Origin: Phycisphaerae bacterium
GTDB lineage: Bacteria > Planctomycetota > Phycisphaerae > Tepidisphaerales > Tepidisphaeraceae
Length of the DNA stretch: 8,967 nucleotides
NCBI GenBank assembly: GCA_014380825.1
Contig: JACMJD010000669.1
Span: 1-8,967, forward strand
Direction: 5' to 3'
Of the stretch, positions 1-5,933 are shown piece after piece. How positions within the stretch are numbered: position 1 is the first letter of the stretch; each line of letters begins with the position of its first letter. The notes below the pieces were generated by a model, which was not told where the DNA came from, ran no database searches, and was given only the letters and a program-made list of their open reading frames with translations. Both the position numbers and the translations under genes were made by a program.

Positions 1-307
1 CGTTGCCCTTCATGAGCTGAGGGGCGCCGGTGGTGGCGGTGTCGAGCATTTCATCGCGCGTCGGCTGATACCAACTCGTCAGCGGAAGCTGCGGCTCGTT
101 GTCATCTTCGAACGTGAACAACTCGGCGTCGATGTTCTTGCGACGGAAAACCGGGCTGTCCATGAATGCGTAATTTTCGTTCAGCAGCGCTTCGACGCGC
201 GCTCGCAGCGCGCGCGGAACCGGTGCTCGGCGAATCTCTTTCTGAACCACCGGCCGCACTTTGCTGCGAACGGTATTCTTCCGGGTCATGGTCATGCTGG
301 CGGCCAT
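1..307 (-). CDS. Probable sigma-70 family RNA polymerase sigma factor, N-terminal part (runs off the window)
   Basis: A minus-strand reading frame opens with ATG at 307-305 and stays open for 102 codons to the window edge. The start is supported by AGGAGG nine bases upstream; ATGs at codons 5 and 7 lie farther from it. The protein begins MAASMTMTRKNTVRSKVRPV and is basic for its first 40 residues (several Arg/Lys, PRALRARVEALL at 31-42). It then has DSPVFRRKNIDAELF (50-64), an acidic FEDDNEP stretch and a C-terminal GAPQLMKGN at 94-102. I read the layout (basic start, a 'DSPVF...DAE' segment, then entry into a GN... helix) as the variable N-terminal extension of planctomycete sigma factors just before conserved region 1.2/2. 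The diagnostic regions 2 and 4 lie outside the window, so the gene is well supported but the product is a family-memory inference. It is divergent from nadD. Confidence 0.5.
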   Translation of the reverse strand, partial: MAASMTMTRKNTVRSKVRPVVQKEIRRAPVPRALRARVEALLNENYAFMDSPVFRRKNIDAELFTFEDDNEPQLPLTSWYQPTRDEMLDTATTGAPQLMKGN

Positions 308-410
308 TTGATTAGGCCTCCTATCTGTCTCTAGCTGCGGCAACAACTGCACATACAGGACAACGCGTGGCGAACTCGCTGCATTCTTCGTGCCGTGCGG
401 TTCTCCTTTG

Positions 411-439
411 ATCATACGAATTCAGCGAACCAGTGTTCA
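411..439 (-). promoter_or_regulatory. Candidate sigma-70 type promoter of the minus-strand sigma-factor-like gene
   Basis: Read on the minus strand, TGAACA (439-434) is followed after 17 bases by TATGAT (416-411). The -10 hexamer matches the consensus at five of six positions and the -35 at four of six, with optimal spacing. Transcription would start near position 404 and give a leader of roughly 95 bases before the ATG at 307. Planctomycete promoters are poorly characterised, so this is a pattern match only. The -35 hexamer lies inside the palindrome at 432-445, which would suit control by a DNA-binding protein. Confidence 0.35.
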
Positions 440-445
440 TACACT
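432..445. promoter_or_regulatory. Palindrome AGTGT-N4-ACACT overlapping the candidate -35 box
   Basis: Perfect 5-bp arms separated by TCAT. It overlaps the -35 hexamer proposed for the divergent sigma-factor-like gene and lies 26 bp centre to centre from the palindrome at 458-471. Position and symmetry suggest an operator; no regulator is identifiable. Confidence 0.3.
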
Positions 446-457
446 AAACTTCGCTCT

Positions 458-471
458 TGTAAGCACTTACA
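458..471. promoter_or_regulatory. Palindrome TGTAAG-CA-CTTACA upstream of the candidate promoter
   Basis: Perfect 6-bp arms around a 2-bp centre in a local AT-richer stretch. It would sit about 40 to 55 bases upstream of the start of transcription of the minus-strand gene, a usual position for an activator or second operator half. The sequence differs from the neighbouring palindrome, so two different proteins or plain chance are possible. Confidence 0.3.
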
Positions 472-677
472 TGCGTTCCAAAAGCGCTGAAACGAACGAG
501 CCCACTGGACACTTTTCTGCGGGTGTGGCGATTGGTCAGGCAGTCGTCGGCGGACCGTACGCCAATTAAGCAGCCCTTTTAACAACCGGGCAGCGATCTC
601 TGGCAGGCGGCGTTCGTGCGGTTAATCATGGCAACTCCTACTACCATGTAGACGCCAGTGGACTCAAAACGTTTCAA

Positions 678-1334
678 ATGACATCCAATTTCGATGCCAA
701 CAATCTTCGAAGCGGAAGCCAACGACAGCCCCAAACAGGGCTGTGTTTCGGCGGCAGTTTCAATCCGATCCACAACGGCCACCTGCTATGCGCCCGGGCC
801 GCTGCTGAATCTCGGGGATTCAAACAGGTTGTCGTGATCCCCAGCGCCCAACCGCCGCACAAACCGCAGGACTCCAATTTAGCCGCTCCGGAAGACCGTT
901 TCGCCATGGCCAGGCTGGCGTGCGAGTTCTCCTCCCACGGCTCTATTCAATATGTACCGAGCGATATTGAAATCGCCAGAGCCGGGCCGAGTTACACCAT
1001 CGAAACAGTACGAGAGCTTCGAAAAATCGGATGGCCGGAAGTTTGGTGGCTGATCGGCGCGGACATGTTGAATTACCTCCCTAAGTGGCACCAGGCCGAG
1101 CAACTGATCGACGAGTGCAACTTCCTCATCCTCGCCCGGCCAGGCGTGGAACTAATGTGGAGCACACTTCCGCCACATTTTCGCGTGAAACTGGAACCGA
1201 ACGTCGTGCCCGCGCCGTTACTCGACATCAGCGCCACCGACATCCGCCGACGAGTGCGGGAGGGGCTGCCGATCGATGATCTAACAGTGCCGCCGGTCGT
1301 CGAGTACATCCAAGCCAATCGTCTGTATCAATGA
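678..1334 (+). CDS. nadD: Nicotinate-nucleotide adenylyltransferase (NadD)
   Basis: Transfers AMP from ATP to nicotinate mononucleotide to give deamido-NAD, the step before NAD synthetase in cytoplasmic NAD biosynthesis. The 218-residue protein has the nucleotidyltransferase signature GGSFNPIHNGH at 25-35, the family segment VIPSAQPPHK at 53-62, PEDRFAMARLA at 71-81, PSYTIETV at 104-111, WWLIGADMLNYLPKWHQ at 123-139 and the C-terminal ISATDIRRRVREG at 184-196, the ATP-contacting motif of the HIGH-type superfamily. All key positions are present. It carries about 20 residues before the core that most NadD proteins lack; no in-frame ATG or GTG lies nearer to the core, so ATG 678 is kept although no Shine-Dalgarno is visible. 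In many bacteria nadD sits with obgE, proA or rsfS; here it stands alone between a divergent gene and a long intergenic region. Confidence 0.96.
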   Translation: MTSNFDANNLRSGSQRQPQTGLCFGGSFNPIHNGHLLCARAAAESRGFKQVVVIPSAQPPHKPQDSNLAAPEDRFAMARLACEFSSHGSIQYVPSDIEIARAGPSYTIETVRELRKIGWPEVWWLIGADMLNYLPKWHQAEQLIDECNFLILARPGVELMWSTLPPHFRVKLEPNVVPAPLLDISATDIRRRVREGLPIDDLTVPPVVEYIQANRLYQ

Positions 1335-1441
1335 CGAGAACCAGACCAGCCAGGGCCAATTCCCGATGCCCGGCGCTCTCCAAAATCACATCTCCGGGCC
1401 CGGCCAAGAGTTGTCGCTGAGACGATTTCGGCCGATCGGGC

Positions 1442-1461
1442 ATTTTCGGGAATTTTCGGGA
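1442..1461. repeat. Two exact tandem copies of ATTTTCGGGA
   Basis: The 10-bp unit occurs twice without mismatch, preceded by a related GATTTCGGCCGATCGGGC stretch. It may be part of a dispersed intergenic repeat; it is not coding and has no obvious operator symmetry. Confidence 0.7.
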
Positions 1462-1556
1462 ACGGCCCAGATTGCCGCGAGACATGACCTTGCCCACGCC
1501 GGGTCAGAGCGTATCCGCGCCGGCCCGGATCTCTTCCGTGAAACGAAAAAGGCAGG

Positions 1557-1581
1557 CACGAAGCACGAAGGGCTCACGAAG
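1557..1581. repeat. CACGAAG repeat cluster
   Basis: CACGAAG occurs at 1557-1563 and 1564-1570 in tandem and again at 1575-1581. From memory, intergenic runs of ACGAAG/CACGAAG units are frequent in Planctomycetes and related PVC genomes, where they are translated into meaningless Lys/His-rich peptides. I take this as a degenerate member of such a family; copy number elsewhere in the genome cannot be seen here. Confidence 0.55.
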
Positions 1582-1681
1582 GCGTCACCAACGGTTCCTC
1601 AGTTTTCAAAGATCCGATGCACGGCGCGGGATTAGAAAACACGCGCCTCTACCAATACTGTGGGCGCTGCGCCGGCCGAGC

Positions 1682-1787
1682 GCGCGACGCGCAGCGCAAG
1701 GCATTTGCGATTCAAAAACGCGACATATTTTTCGGAATGTGTTCTCGTGTGTTGCGCGCCAGAAGCGCGCGGCGCGCAGCGCAAAGC
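1682..1787. repeat. Imperfect 21-bp direct repeat, copies 85 bp apart
   Basis: Positions 1682-1702 and 1767-1787 match at 19 of 21 bases (mismatches at 1687/1772 and 1700/1785). Both copies contain the core CGCGCAGCGCAA and follow a GC-rich GCGCC element. Purpose unknown; GC-rich simple composition makes part of the similarity cheap, but a 19/21 match including AGCGCAA is more than composition alone suggests. Confidence 0.5.
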
Positions 1788-1826
1788 GCTATCGAGTTTA
1801 CCTGCTTTTCGATTGATTCCCCCTCC

Positions 1827-1878
1827 GCCGCATGGGAAGCTGCCCATGGCTATACGGGGAAACGGCCATCCATGCGGC
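1827..1878 (+). promoter_or_regulatory. Possible start-codon-sequestering RNA structure with a competing hairpin
   Basis: GCCGCATGG (1827-1835) and CCATGCGGC (1870-1878) are perfect 9-bp inverted repeats, and the right arm contains the ATG (1872-1874) of the PEP-CTERM gene. Inside, CATGGG (1831-1836) pairs equally perfectly with CCCATG (1843-1848). The two stems share 1831-1835, so only one can form: the outer hides the start codon, the inner frees it. This is the layout of a translational switch, but no ligand-binding fold can be recognised. Confidence 0.35.
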
Positions 1879-3395
1879 ATACCGACAAGACACGACATCA
1901 CCTGTTCGTCATCGCGCTCATTGCGCAATCGCTTCTGATCGTCAGCGCGACGAGCGCGCAGCAATGGACGACGATTGCTAGGTCTAATCAACCGGCTCCG
2001 GGCTTGCCACAGGGCAGTCTTTTCGCTGGCGGTTTCGGACAGCCTTCCATCGATTCGATGGGGCGGATCACATTCACCTCGACGATGCACAATGCGCCGT
2101 TTACTTCCGCACTATGGGCGACGGGGCCAAATGGATCGGACTTATCCGTTGCCTTGTACGACAACCAGCCCGTACCGGGAGAGTCCAACCTTCAATTTCG
2201 GATTTCATTCCTCACTCCGCATTTGTCAGAGGGCGGTGGAATCCTCGCGTCGGCCAAACTCAGCGCGGGGACATTGGGCGATGCGGGGAGCGGGATCCTT
2301 GCCATCACGCCGAGCGACGTGCGACTGCTTGCGCGGTCGGGGCAACCCGCGCCTGGAGTGAACGGTGGCGTGTTCGCGCCTGACCTTTACAATGCCAAGT
2401 TAATCGGAAGCGCAGATAAGTTGGCATTCCTCGGAGCGGCCAGGATTGGGAATCTCGGTTACCCAGGGATCTGGGGTGCGACGGTTGGATCGCAGCCGAA
2501 ACTTCTGGTTGTCGCGAATACCCCGGCGCCTGGCTCCTCACAACTCTTCGCCACGTTTGACCTCAATGGAATGACCGATGAGGGTGAGATCGGATTTCGC
2601 TCGGAGACCTCCGCCGGCCGACACGACCTCTGGATCGGCCGGCCGGGAAATTATCGTTCCGTTTTGTCGAACGTGACGCAGGATCAAACGCTTCATGCAC
2701 GACTCACGCCATCCGGCTCGTGGGTCCTTCCCGGCGTGAACGATAGCTCAATCACGCGCATGCGACCGTCGGGACAAATGACGACATTGGCAACGGCACA
2801 TGTTCAGGCACCGGGTCTTCCCCCAGGTGTGGCCGTAAACCGCTTTGCGTTGCACGCGTCTGCGAGTCGGACGGCCGATGTTGTCGCATTCGCCGCGACG
2901 CTCGAAGGCTCGGGCGTTAACTCGTCAAACAACAGCGCGGCATTCATCTCAGAGTACGACCAACTGAAACTGATCGCCCGCGAGGGCGAACCCGCACCTG
3001 GCACAGGGTTGGGACAGTTGTTTGATCAAGACCCGGTCGTATTTACCAACGCGGGCGGACAAATCGTGCTCATTTCAAGGCTGAGGGGCCAGGACGTCCA
3101 TCCCTTGAACAATGCAGGCGTGTGGTTTGATCCCGGAAACGGACAGCTTCAACTGGCGCTACGAACGGGCGATCAGTTCAACGATAACGGCATGATGCGC
3201 ACGGTACAGCGCATCACTCCTGGCCTCCTCCGCGTAGACGATGGCATGACATTTTTGAACGACCAGGGCCAGTTCATCGTTCACGTGGAGTTCAATAATG
3301 GCACCGGGATTTATCGGCTGCAGGTGCCCGAGCCATCCGCCGCTGCCATTGGTCTGATCTGCGTGGCCTCACTCCTGGGTCGACGCCGCACATGA
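1872..3395 (+). CDS. Secreted repeat protein with PEP-CTERM sorting signal
   Basis: A 507-residue exported protein of unknown function. ATG 1872 is chosen because it opens a signal peptide: TDKTRHH, then a hydrophobic LFVIALIAQSLLIVSATSA core at 11-29 with likely cleavage before QQW. The frame extends upstream to 1617 but that part is not credible; the Shine-Dalgarno is weak (GGGGAAA about ten bases upstream). The mature part repeats a unit starting with a [LV]-A-R-x-x-[EQ]-PAPG motif: PAPG-like sites at 41, 100, 159 and 218 are exactly 59 residues apart, followed by a degenerate unit near 270, then 312, 374 and 434. Such units resemble the choice-of-anchor NxxGxxAF-type/PAPG tandem repeats of environmental bacteria and could build a beta-propeller. 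The end, VPEPS at 485-489, a hydrophobic helix and RRRT, is a PEP-CTERM signal, recognised by exosortase for processing and surface attachment. A decayed partial copy follows downstream. Confidence 0.88.
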   Translation: MRHTDKTRHHLFVIALIAQSLLIVSATSAQQWTTIARSNQPAPGLPQGSLFAGGFGQPSIDSMGRITFTSTMHNAPFTSALWATGPNGSDLSVALYDNQPVPGESNLQFRISFLTPHLSEGGGILASAKLSAGTLGDAGSGILAITPSDVRLLARSGQPAPGVNGGVFAPDLYNAKLIGSADKLAFLGAARIGNLGYPGIWGATVGSQPKLLVVANTPAPGSSQLFATFDLNGMTDEGEIGFRSETSAGRHDLWIGRPGNYRSVLSNVTQDQTLHARLTPSGSWVLPGVNDSSITRMRPSGQMTTLATAHVQAPGLPPGVAVNRFALHASASRTADVVAFAATLEGSGVNSSNNSAAFISEYDQLKLIAREGEPAPGTGLGQLFDQDPVVFTNAGGQIVLISRLRGQDVHPLNNAGVWFDPGNGQLQLALRTGDQFNDNGMMRTVQRITPGLLRVDDGMTFLNDQGQFIVHVEFNNGTGIYRLQVPEPSAAAIGLICVASLLGRRRT

Positions 3396-3429
3396 ATCAG
3401 CCCGGAATTATCAAGGCGAAAGCGTTACA

Positions 3430-3741
3430 TTGATGAGGACGCACAGGGCAATTGCATGTGACGCGATAGTCCGTCATGACAGGCTTGGTGGGGGTGACGC
3501 AGGCGATGGCCAGCTTCAGCTTCTGCTTCGCCAGGGCGACAGCCTGCTGGTCAATGGCGTAAGCAGAGTCGTCCAGACGTTCGCGATCACCGAGGGCGGC
3601 AACGATCGTTTCAGCGAGGCGGGTCAATTTGCAATTGGCCTGGTCTTCCGCGACGGCGGCGCCGGGATGTTCATGGTACAGGTACCCGAGCCGTTGGCCG
3701 GTATCTTCGCGCTTCTCTACCCAGTGTCACGATTGATTTGA
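3430..3741 (+). pseudogene. Remnant of a duplicated PEP-CTERM repeat protein (last repeat plus sorting tail)
   Basis: A 103-codon frame (TTG 3430 or ATG 3433) without signal peptide or ribosome binding site. From GQLQLLLRQGD (residue 27, about position 3505) to VPEP it aligns with residues 424-488 of the upstream protein: GQLQL-LR-GD, NG--R-VQ, GQF----F--G-G and QVPEP are shared in order. The tail is worn: after VPEPLAGIFALLYPVSRLI there is no terminal Arg cluster. The first 26 residues match nothing recognisable. It is best explained as the 3' end of a diverged tandem duplicate whose body was lost; a functional short protein is unlikely because it could not be exported. Confidence 0.7.
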
Positions 3742-3810
3742 CGCCAACGACGCTCGGCTTGATTGTGCTGCGCTGCGGGCGGTCACCCGCTAACGGTATG
3801 ATCGGGCTTC

Positions 3811-3832
3811 CGCGAATCATTCGCGAAAGGAG
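3811..3832 (+). promoter_or_regulatory. Perfect palindrome CGCGAATCATTCGCG abutting the Shine-Dalgarno of the LEPR gene
   Basis: Arms CGCGAAT (3811-3817) and ATTCGCG (3819-3825) flank one base; the next bases are the ribosome binding site AAAGGAG (3826-3832), ten bases before ATG 3843. As DNA it could be an operator, as RNA a 6-bp hairpin with a TCA loop at the edge of the ribosome binding site. A lone -10-like TATGAT at 3797-3802, with no good -35, would put transcription start at the palindrome. A GC-rich hairpin GCGGG/CCCGC at 3775-3790 precedes it and may end upstream transcription. Confidence 0.35.
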
Positions 3833-3842
3833 CCTCAGGATC

Positions 3843-4340
3843 ATGCGCGATTGGATCGACTCGCTCGAACCGCGTCAGCTTTTCGCCGGCGGACCTGTGG
3901 TCACCGACTTCAAGATCAGCCCGCGCTCGCCGATCGCGACGACCGGGTCGCTTGTATTCACGGTGAGGTACGCCGACACGCAGGGCGTGAATGCGCTCTC
4001 GTTCGACAATCGCGATATCCGCATCGCCGGGCCGAACGGTTTCGCGCGATACGCGACCGCGGCCGGTTCGAGCTCCAACGGCGATGGCACGGTGCGGAGC
4101 GTACGCTACAAAATCGCGCCGCCGCGCGGACGCTGGGATTCCGCCGACAACGGCACGTACACCGTTCGCCTGCATGGCGACCAGGTGTTCGACATCCTCA
4201 ACAACGCCAGCGATTCACAACTGCTCGGCAGGTTCGGCGTGAATATCGCAGTACGCGGTGTTGCTCCCGCGCCGCGCGCGATGCAACTTGCTGTGAATCG
4301 TCCGACCGCAGCGCCCAAGCTGACTGACATCCTGGACTGA
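3843..4340 (+). CDS. LEPR-motif secreted protein with one Ig-like beta-sandwich domain
   Basis: A 165-residue protein. The start at ATG 3843 is preferred over ATG 3738 and 3798 because of AAAGGAG at 3826-3832 and because it puts the motif SLEPRQLFAGG at residues 7-17. That LEPR-x-L segment close to the N-terminus is the LEPR-XLL motif of many planctomycete extracellular proteins and is believed to act in export or sorting in place of a classical signal peptide. The rest reads as one beta-sandwich: VVTDFKISPRSP, GSLVFTVRYADTQGV, LSFDNRDIRIAGPNGF, VRYKIAPPRGRWDSADNGTY and TVRLHGDQVFDILNN. The strings 'DIR-GPNGF', 'APxGxWDSADNGTYTV' and 'Q--D--NN' recur in bacterial surface proteins as stand-alone Ig/cadherin-like modules. 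No catalytic residues are evident, and the single domain makes it a short member. It ends 57 bases before waaA on the same strand, so co-transcription is possible. Confidence 0.8.
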   Translation: MRDWIDSLEPRQLFAGGPVVTDFKISPRSPIATTGSLVFTVRYADTQGVNALSFDNRDIRIAGPNGFARYATAAGSSSNGDGTVRSVRYKIAPPRGRWDSADNGTYTVRLHGDQVFDILNNASDSQLLGRFGVNIAVRGVAPAPRAMQLAVNRPTAAPKLTDILD

Positions 4341-4397
4341 TCGCACGCGCGCACCACTCGCACGGTCGGCACGCCCGTGATACATCAGTGGGCGCGC

Positions 4398-5708
4398 ATG
4401 CCGATTCGATTCAATCTCTACGACATCGCGTACTACCTCGGCGTCGGCGTTGCGTCGCCTTATTGGTTGATCAAATCGTCGGCGCGGACGAAGGTGCTGC
4501 GCGCATTTCGCGAACGCATGGGCCACGTGCCGGCGCGGGCGGATTCGTCCAGGCCGGCGGTGTTGATTCACGCGGTCAGTCTGGGCGAGATCAATGCGAC
4601 GCGCGCGCTGGTCGACATGCTCCGACGGCGACGCGACGATCTGCACATCATTATCTCCACGACCACCGACACCGGCTTCGCGCGCGGCCAGCAGTTGTAC
4701 GGCGCGAATCCGAACGTCACGCTAATCCGATACCCGCTGGATTTCTCGCCGGCGATTCATCGGGTGCTCGATGCGCTCCGGCCGGGCGTGGTCGTGCTCA
4801 TGGAATTGGAACTCTGGCCAAACTTCGTGCGCGCGTGCAAGCAGCGCGGCATCGCGGTGATTCTCGCCAATGGTCGCCTGACAGAAGAGAGCTTCGGGAG
4901 ATATCTGCTGGTCCGGCCGATCGTGGCGGCAATGCTGCGGCGGGTCGATCGCCTGTGTGTGCAGGATGATCTATACGGCCAGCGTTTCCTTCGCCTCGGC
5001 GCGCGGCCGGATCAAGTAACGGTGATCGGCACGATGAAGTTCGACACTGCGACGATCGCCGAGCGCGTGGAGGGTGACGAACAGCTCGCGCGCGAGGTTG
5101 GATTGCGTCCACGGGACGAGCCCATTTGGGTCTGCGGATCGACCGGCCCGGGCGAAGAAGAAATCCTCCTACGGGTTTATCAATCGCTTCGCGAGAAACA
5201 TTCTTCCCTGCGACTCGTGCTCGTCCCGCGAAAGCCCGAGCGATTCGACGACGTCGCTCAACTCATCGAATCGCAAGGCTTTGCGCTGACCCGGCGCTCC
5301 AAGCCGGAGACCGCGCCAGAGGATAGCGTCGTCCTCGGCGACACGATGGGCGAACTGCAAAAAATCTACTCGCTCGCGTCCGTCGTATTCGTCGGCAGAT
5401 CGCTGGTCGATCTCGGTCCGCGCCAGCACGGCAGCGACATGATCGAGCCGTGCGCGCTCGGCAAAGCGACCCTCATTGGTCCGTTCACCGGCAACTTCGC
5501 GGACGTTGTTCGCTCGTTCAAGGCGGGCAACTCCATCGTGGAAGTTCCAGATGAAGCGACGCTGCGCGCTACGCTGTCGGCGCTGCTGAGGAATCCGGAC
5601 GAAGCGCGCGCGCTGGGCGCGCGTGCGCGAGAGGTCGTTCGCGCACAAAAAGGCGCGACCGAGCGACACGCGGACGTCGTGCTCGCGGCGCTATCGAAGC
5701 GAACGTGA
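4398..5708 (+). CDS. waaA: 3-deoxy-D-manno-octulosonic acid (Kdo) transferase
   Basis: Adds Kdo from CMP-Kdo to the lipid A precursor at the cytoplasmic face of the inner membrane. The 436-residue product starts at ATG 4398; GTG 4377 would add seven residues and neither has a good ribosome binding site. Residues 9-25 form the usual hydrophobic anchor. The N-terminal glycosyltransferase domain has HAVSLGE at 58-64, where Glu64 fits the proposed catalytic base of WaaA, STTTDTG at 87-93, YPLDF at 112-116, MELELWPN at 135-142, ANGRLTEES at 157-165 and GTMKFD at 211-216. The C-terminal domain has GSTGPGEEEI at 247-256, LVPRKPERF at 275-283, LGDTMGEL at 313-320 and FVGRSLVDLG at 331-340, then EPCALGKATLIGP at 350-362. 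Length is normal. Two motifs differ from the proteobacterial norm: GSTHxGEE is GSTGPGEE, and GGHNxxEP is replaced by the longer GPRQHGSDMIEP. No other LPS gene is in view; the flanks are regulatory and surface-protein genes. Confidence 0.94.
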   Translation: MPIRFNLYDIAYYLGVGVASPYWLIKSSARTKVLRAFRERMGHVPARADSSRPAVLIHAVSLGEINATRALVDMLRRRRDDLHIIISTTTDTGFARGQQLYGANPNVTLIRYPLDFSPAIHRVLDALRPGVVVLMELELWPNFVRACKQRGIAVILANGRLTEESFGRYLLVRPIVAAMLRRVDRLCVQDDLYGQRFLRLGARPDQVTVIGTMKFDTATIAERVEGDEQLAREVGLRPRDEPIWVCGSTGPGEEEILLRVYQSLREKHSSLRLVLVPRKPERFDDVAQLIESQGFALTRRSKPETAPEDSVVLGDTMGELQKIYSLASVVFVGRSLVDLGPRQHGSDMIEPCALGKATLIGPFTGNFADVVRSFKAGNSIVEVPDEATLRATLSALLRNPDEARALGARAREVVRAQKGATERHADVVLAALSKRT

Positions 5709-5738
5709 AGAAATAGTTTGCGCAACGTTAGAATTGTG

Positions 5739-5793
5739 TTGCTCACGTTGGTCTCATCTCTACAATTTTCGCCAGCGCCGGAGGGCTTCGGCG
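5739..5793 (+). promoter_or_regulatory. Weak promoter candidate with adjoining GC-rich hairpin upstream of the sigma-54 activator gene
   Basis: TTGCTC (5739-5744) and TACAAT (5761-5766) are spaced by 16 bases; the -10 is good, the -35 poor. Ten bases on, 5776-5793 folds into CGCCGGAG/CTTCGGCG with one G-T pair. The hairpin may instead be a terminator-like structure 68 bases past the waaA stop, without a T-run. It fits a break between waaA and the regulator, but is only a pattern match. Confidence 0.25.
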
Positions 5794-5933
5794 TTCGCAA
5801 CGCAGAGAGAGAATTCAGGGAATCCGATTGCCGGAAGATTGTCGGGATCGTTCGGCGGATCGGCATGTCGTAACCGCGCGTCGGTAGTAGACAACTTGGT
5901 TTCACGGGGGCGTGAACGTGTCAAGGAGATGAC

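Larger units (their letters stand above)
308..677. other. Divergent intergenic region between the sigma-factor-like gene and nadD
   Basis: No convincing gene lies in these 370 bases. The left third carries the ribosome binding site (rc AGGAGG, about 317-322) and probable leader of the minus-strand gene. The middle carries two short palindromes (432-445 and 458-471) beside a promoter-like hexamer pair on the minus strand. The right part, 480-677, shows no clear promoter or Shine-Dalgarno for nadD; an 8-bp palindrome AAACGTTT at 667-674 lies just before the nadD start codon. A GG-N10-GC pair at 507/519 (TGG...TGC) matches only the invariant sigma-54 bases and is not called. Confidence 0.5.
1335..1871. 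other. Repeat-rich intergenic region between nadD and the first PEP-CTERM gene
   Basis: No credible gene. The frame of the downstream CDS is open from 1617, but the protein it would add is Arg/Ala-rich, precedes a clear signal peptide and covers repeats, so it is treated as non-coding. The region holds a weak hairpin 34 bases after nadD (GCCCGG 1368-1373 with CCGGGC 1394-1399, no T-run), a 10-bp tandem repeat (1442-1461), CACGAAG repeats (1557-1581), an imperfect 21-bp direct repeat (1682-1702 and 1767-1787) and an RNA-structure candidate at the downstream start (1827-1878). No strong promoter was found; a TTGCGA / TATTTT pair at 1705-1731 with 15-base spacing is too weak to call. Confidence 0.6.

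Noticed and set aside
506..520. TGG...TGC with sigma-54 spacing upstream of nadD
   Set aside because: Only the invariant bases match, it lies about 160 bases from the start codon, and nadD is a housekeeping gene; chance is more likely.
1366..1635. Plus-strand 89-codon frame after nadD
   Set aside because: No ribosome binding site; it reads through the tandem 10-bp and CACGAAG repeats and its product has no domain-like composition.
1617..1871. N-terminal extension of the PEP-CTERM repeat protein
   Set aside because: The 85 extra residues are Arg/Ala/Ser-rich, cover direct repeats and would place the signal peptide inside the protein. ATG 1872 is the only start that leaves the signal peptide at the N-terminus.
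3783..4175. Minus-strand frame opposite the LEPR-motif gene
   Set aside because: No start signal, Arg/Ala-rich shadow of a gene whose plus-strand protein has recognisable motifs.
5169..5905. Minus-strand frames opposite waaA and the following gap
   Set aside because: They overlap conserved WaaA motifs and contain no domain of their own.
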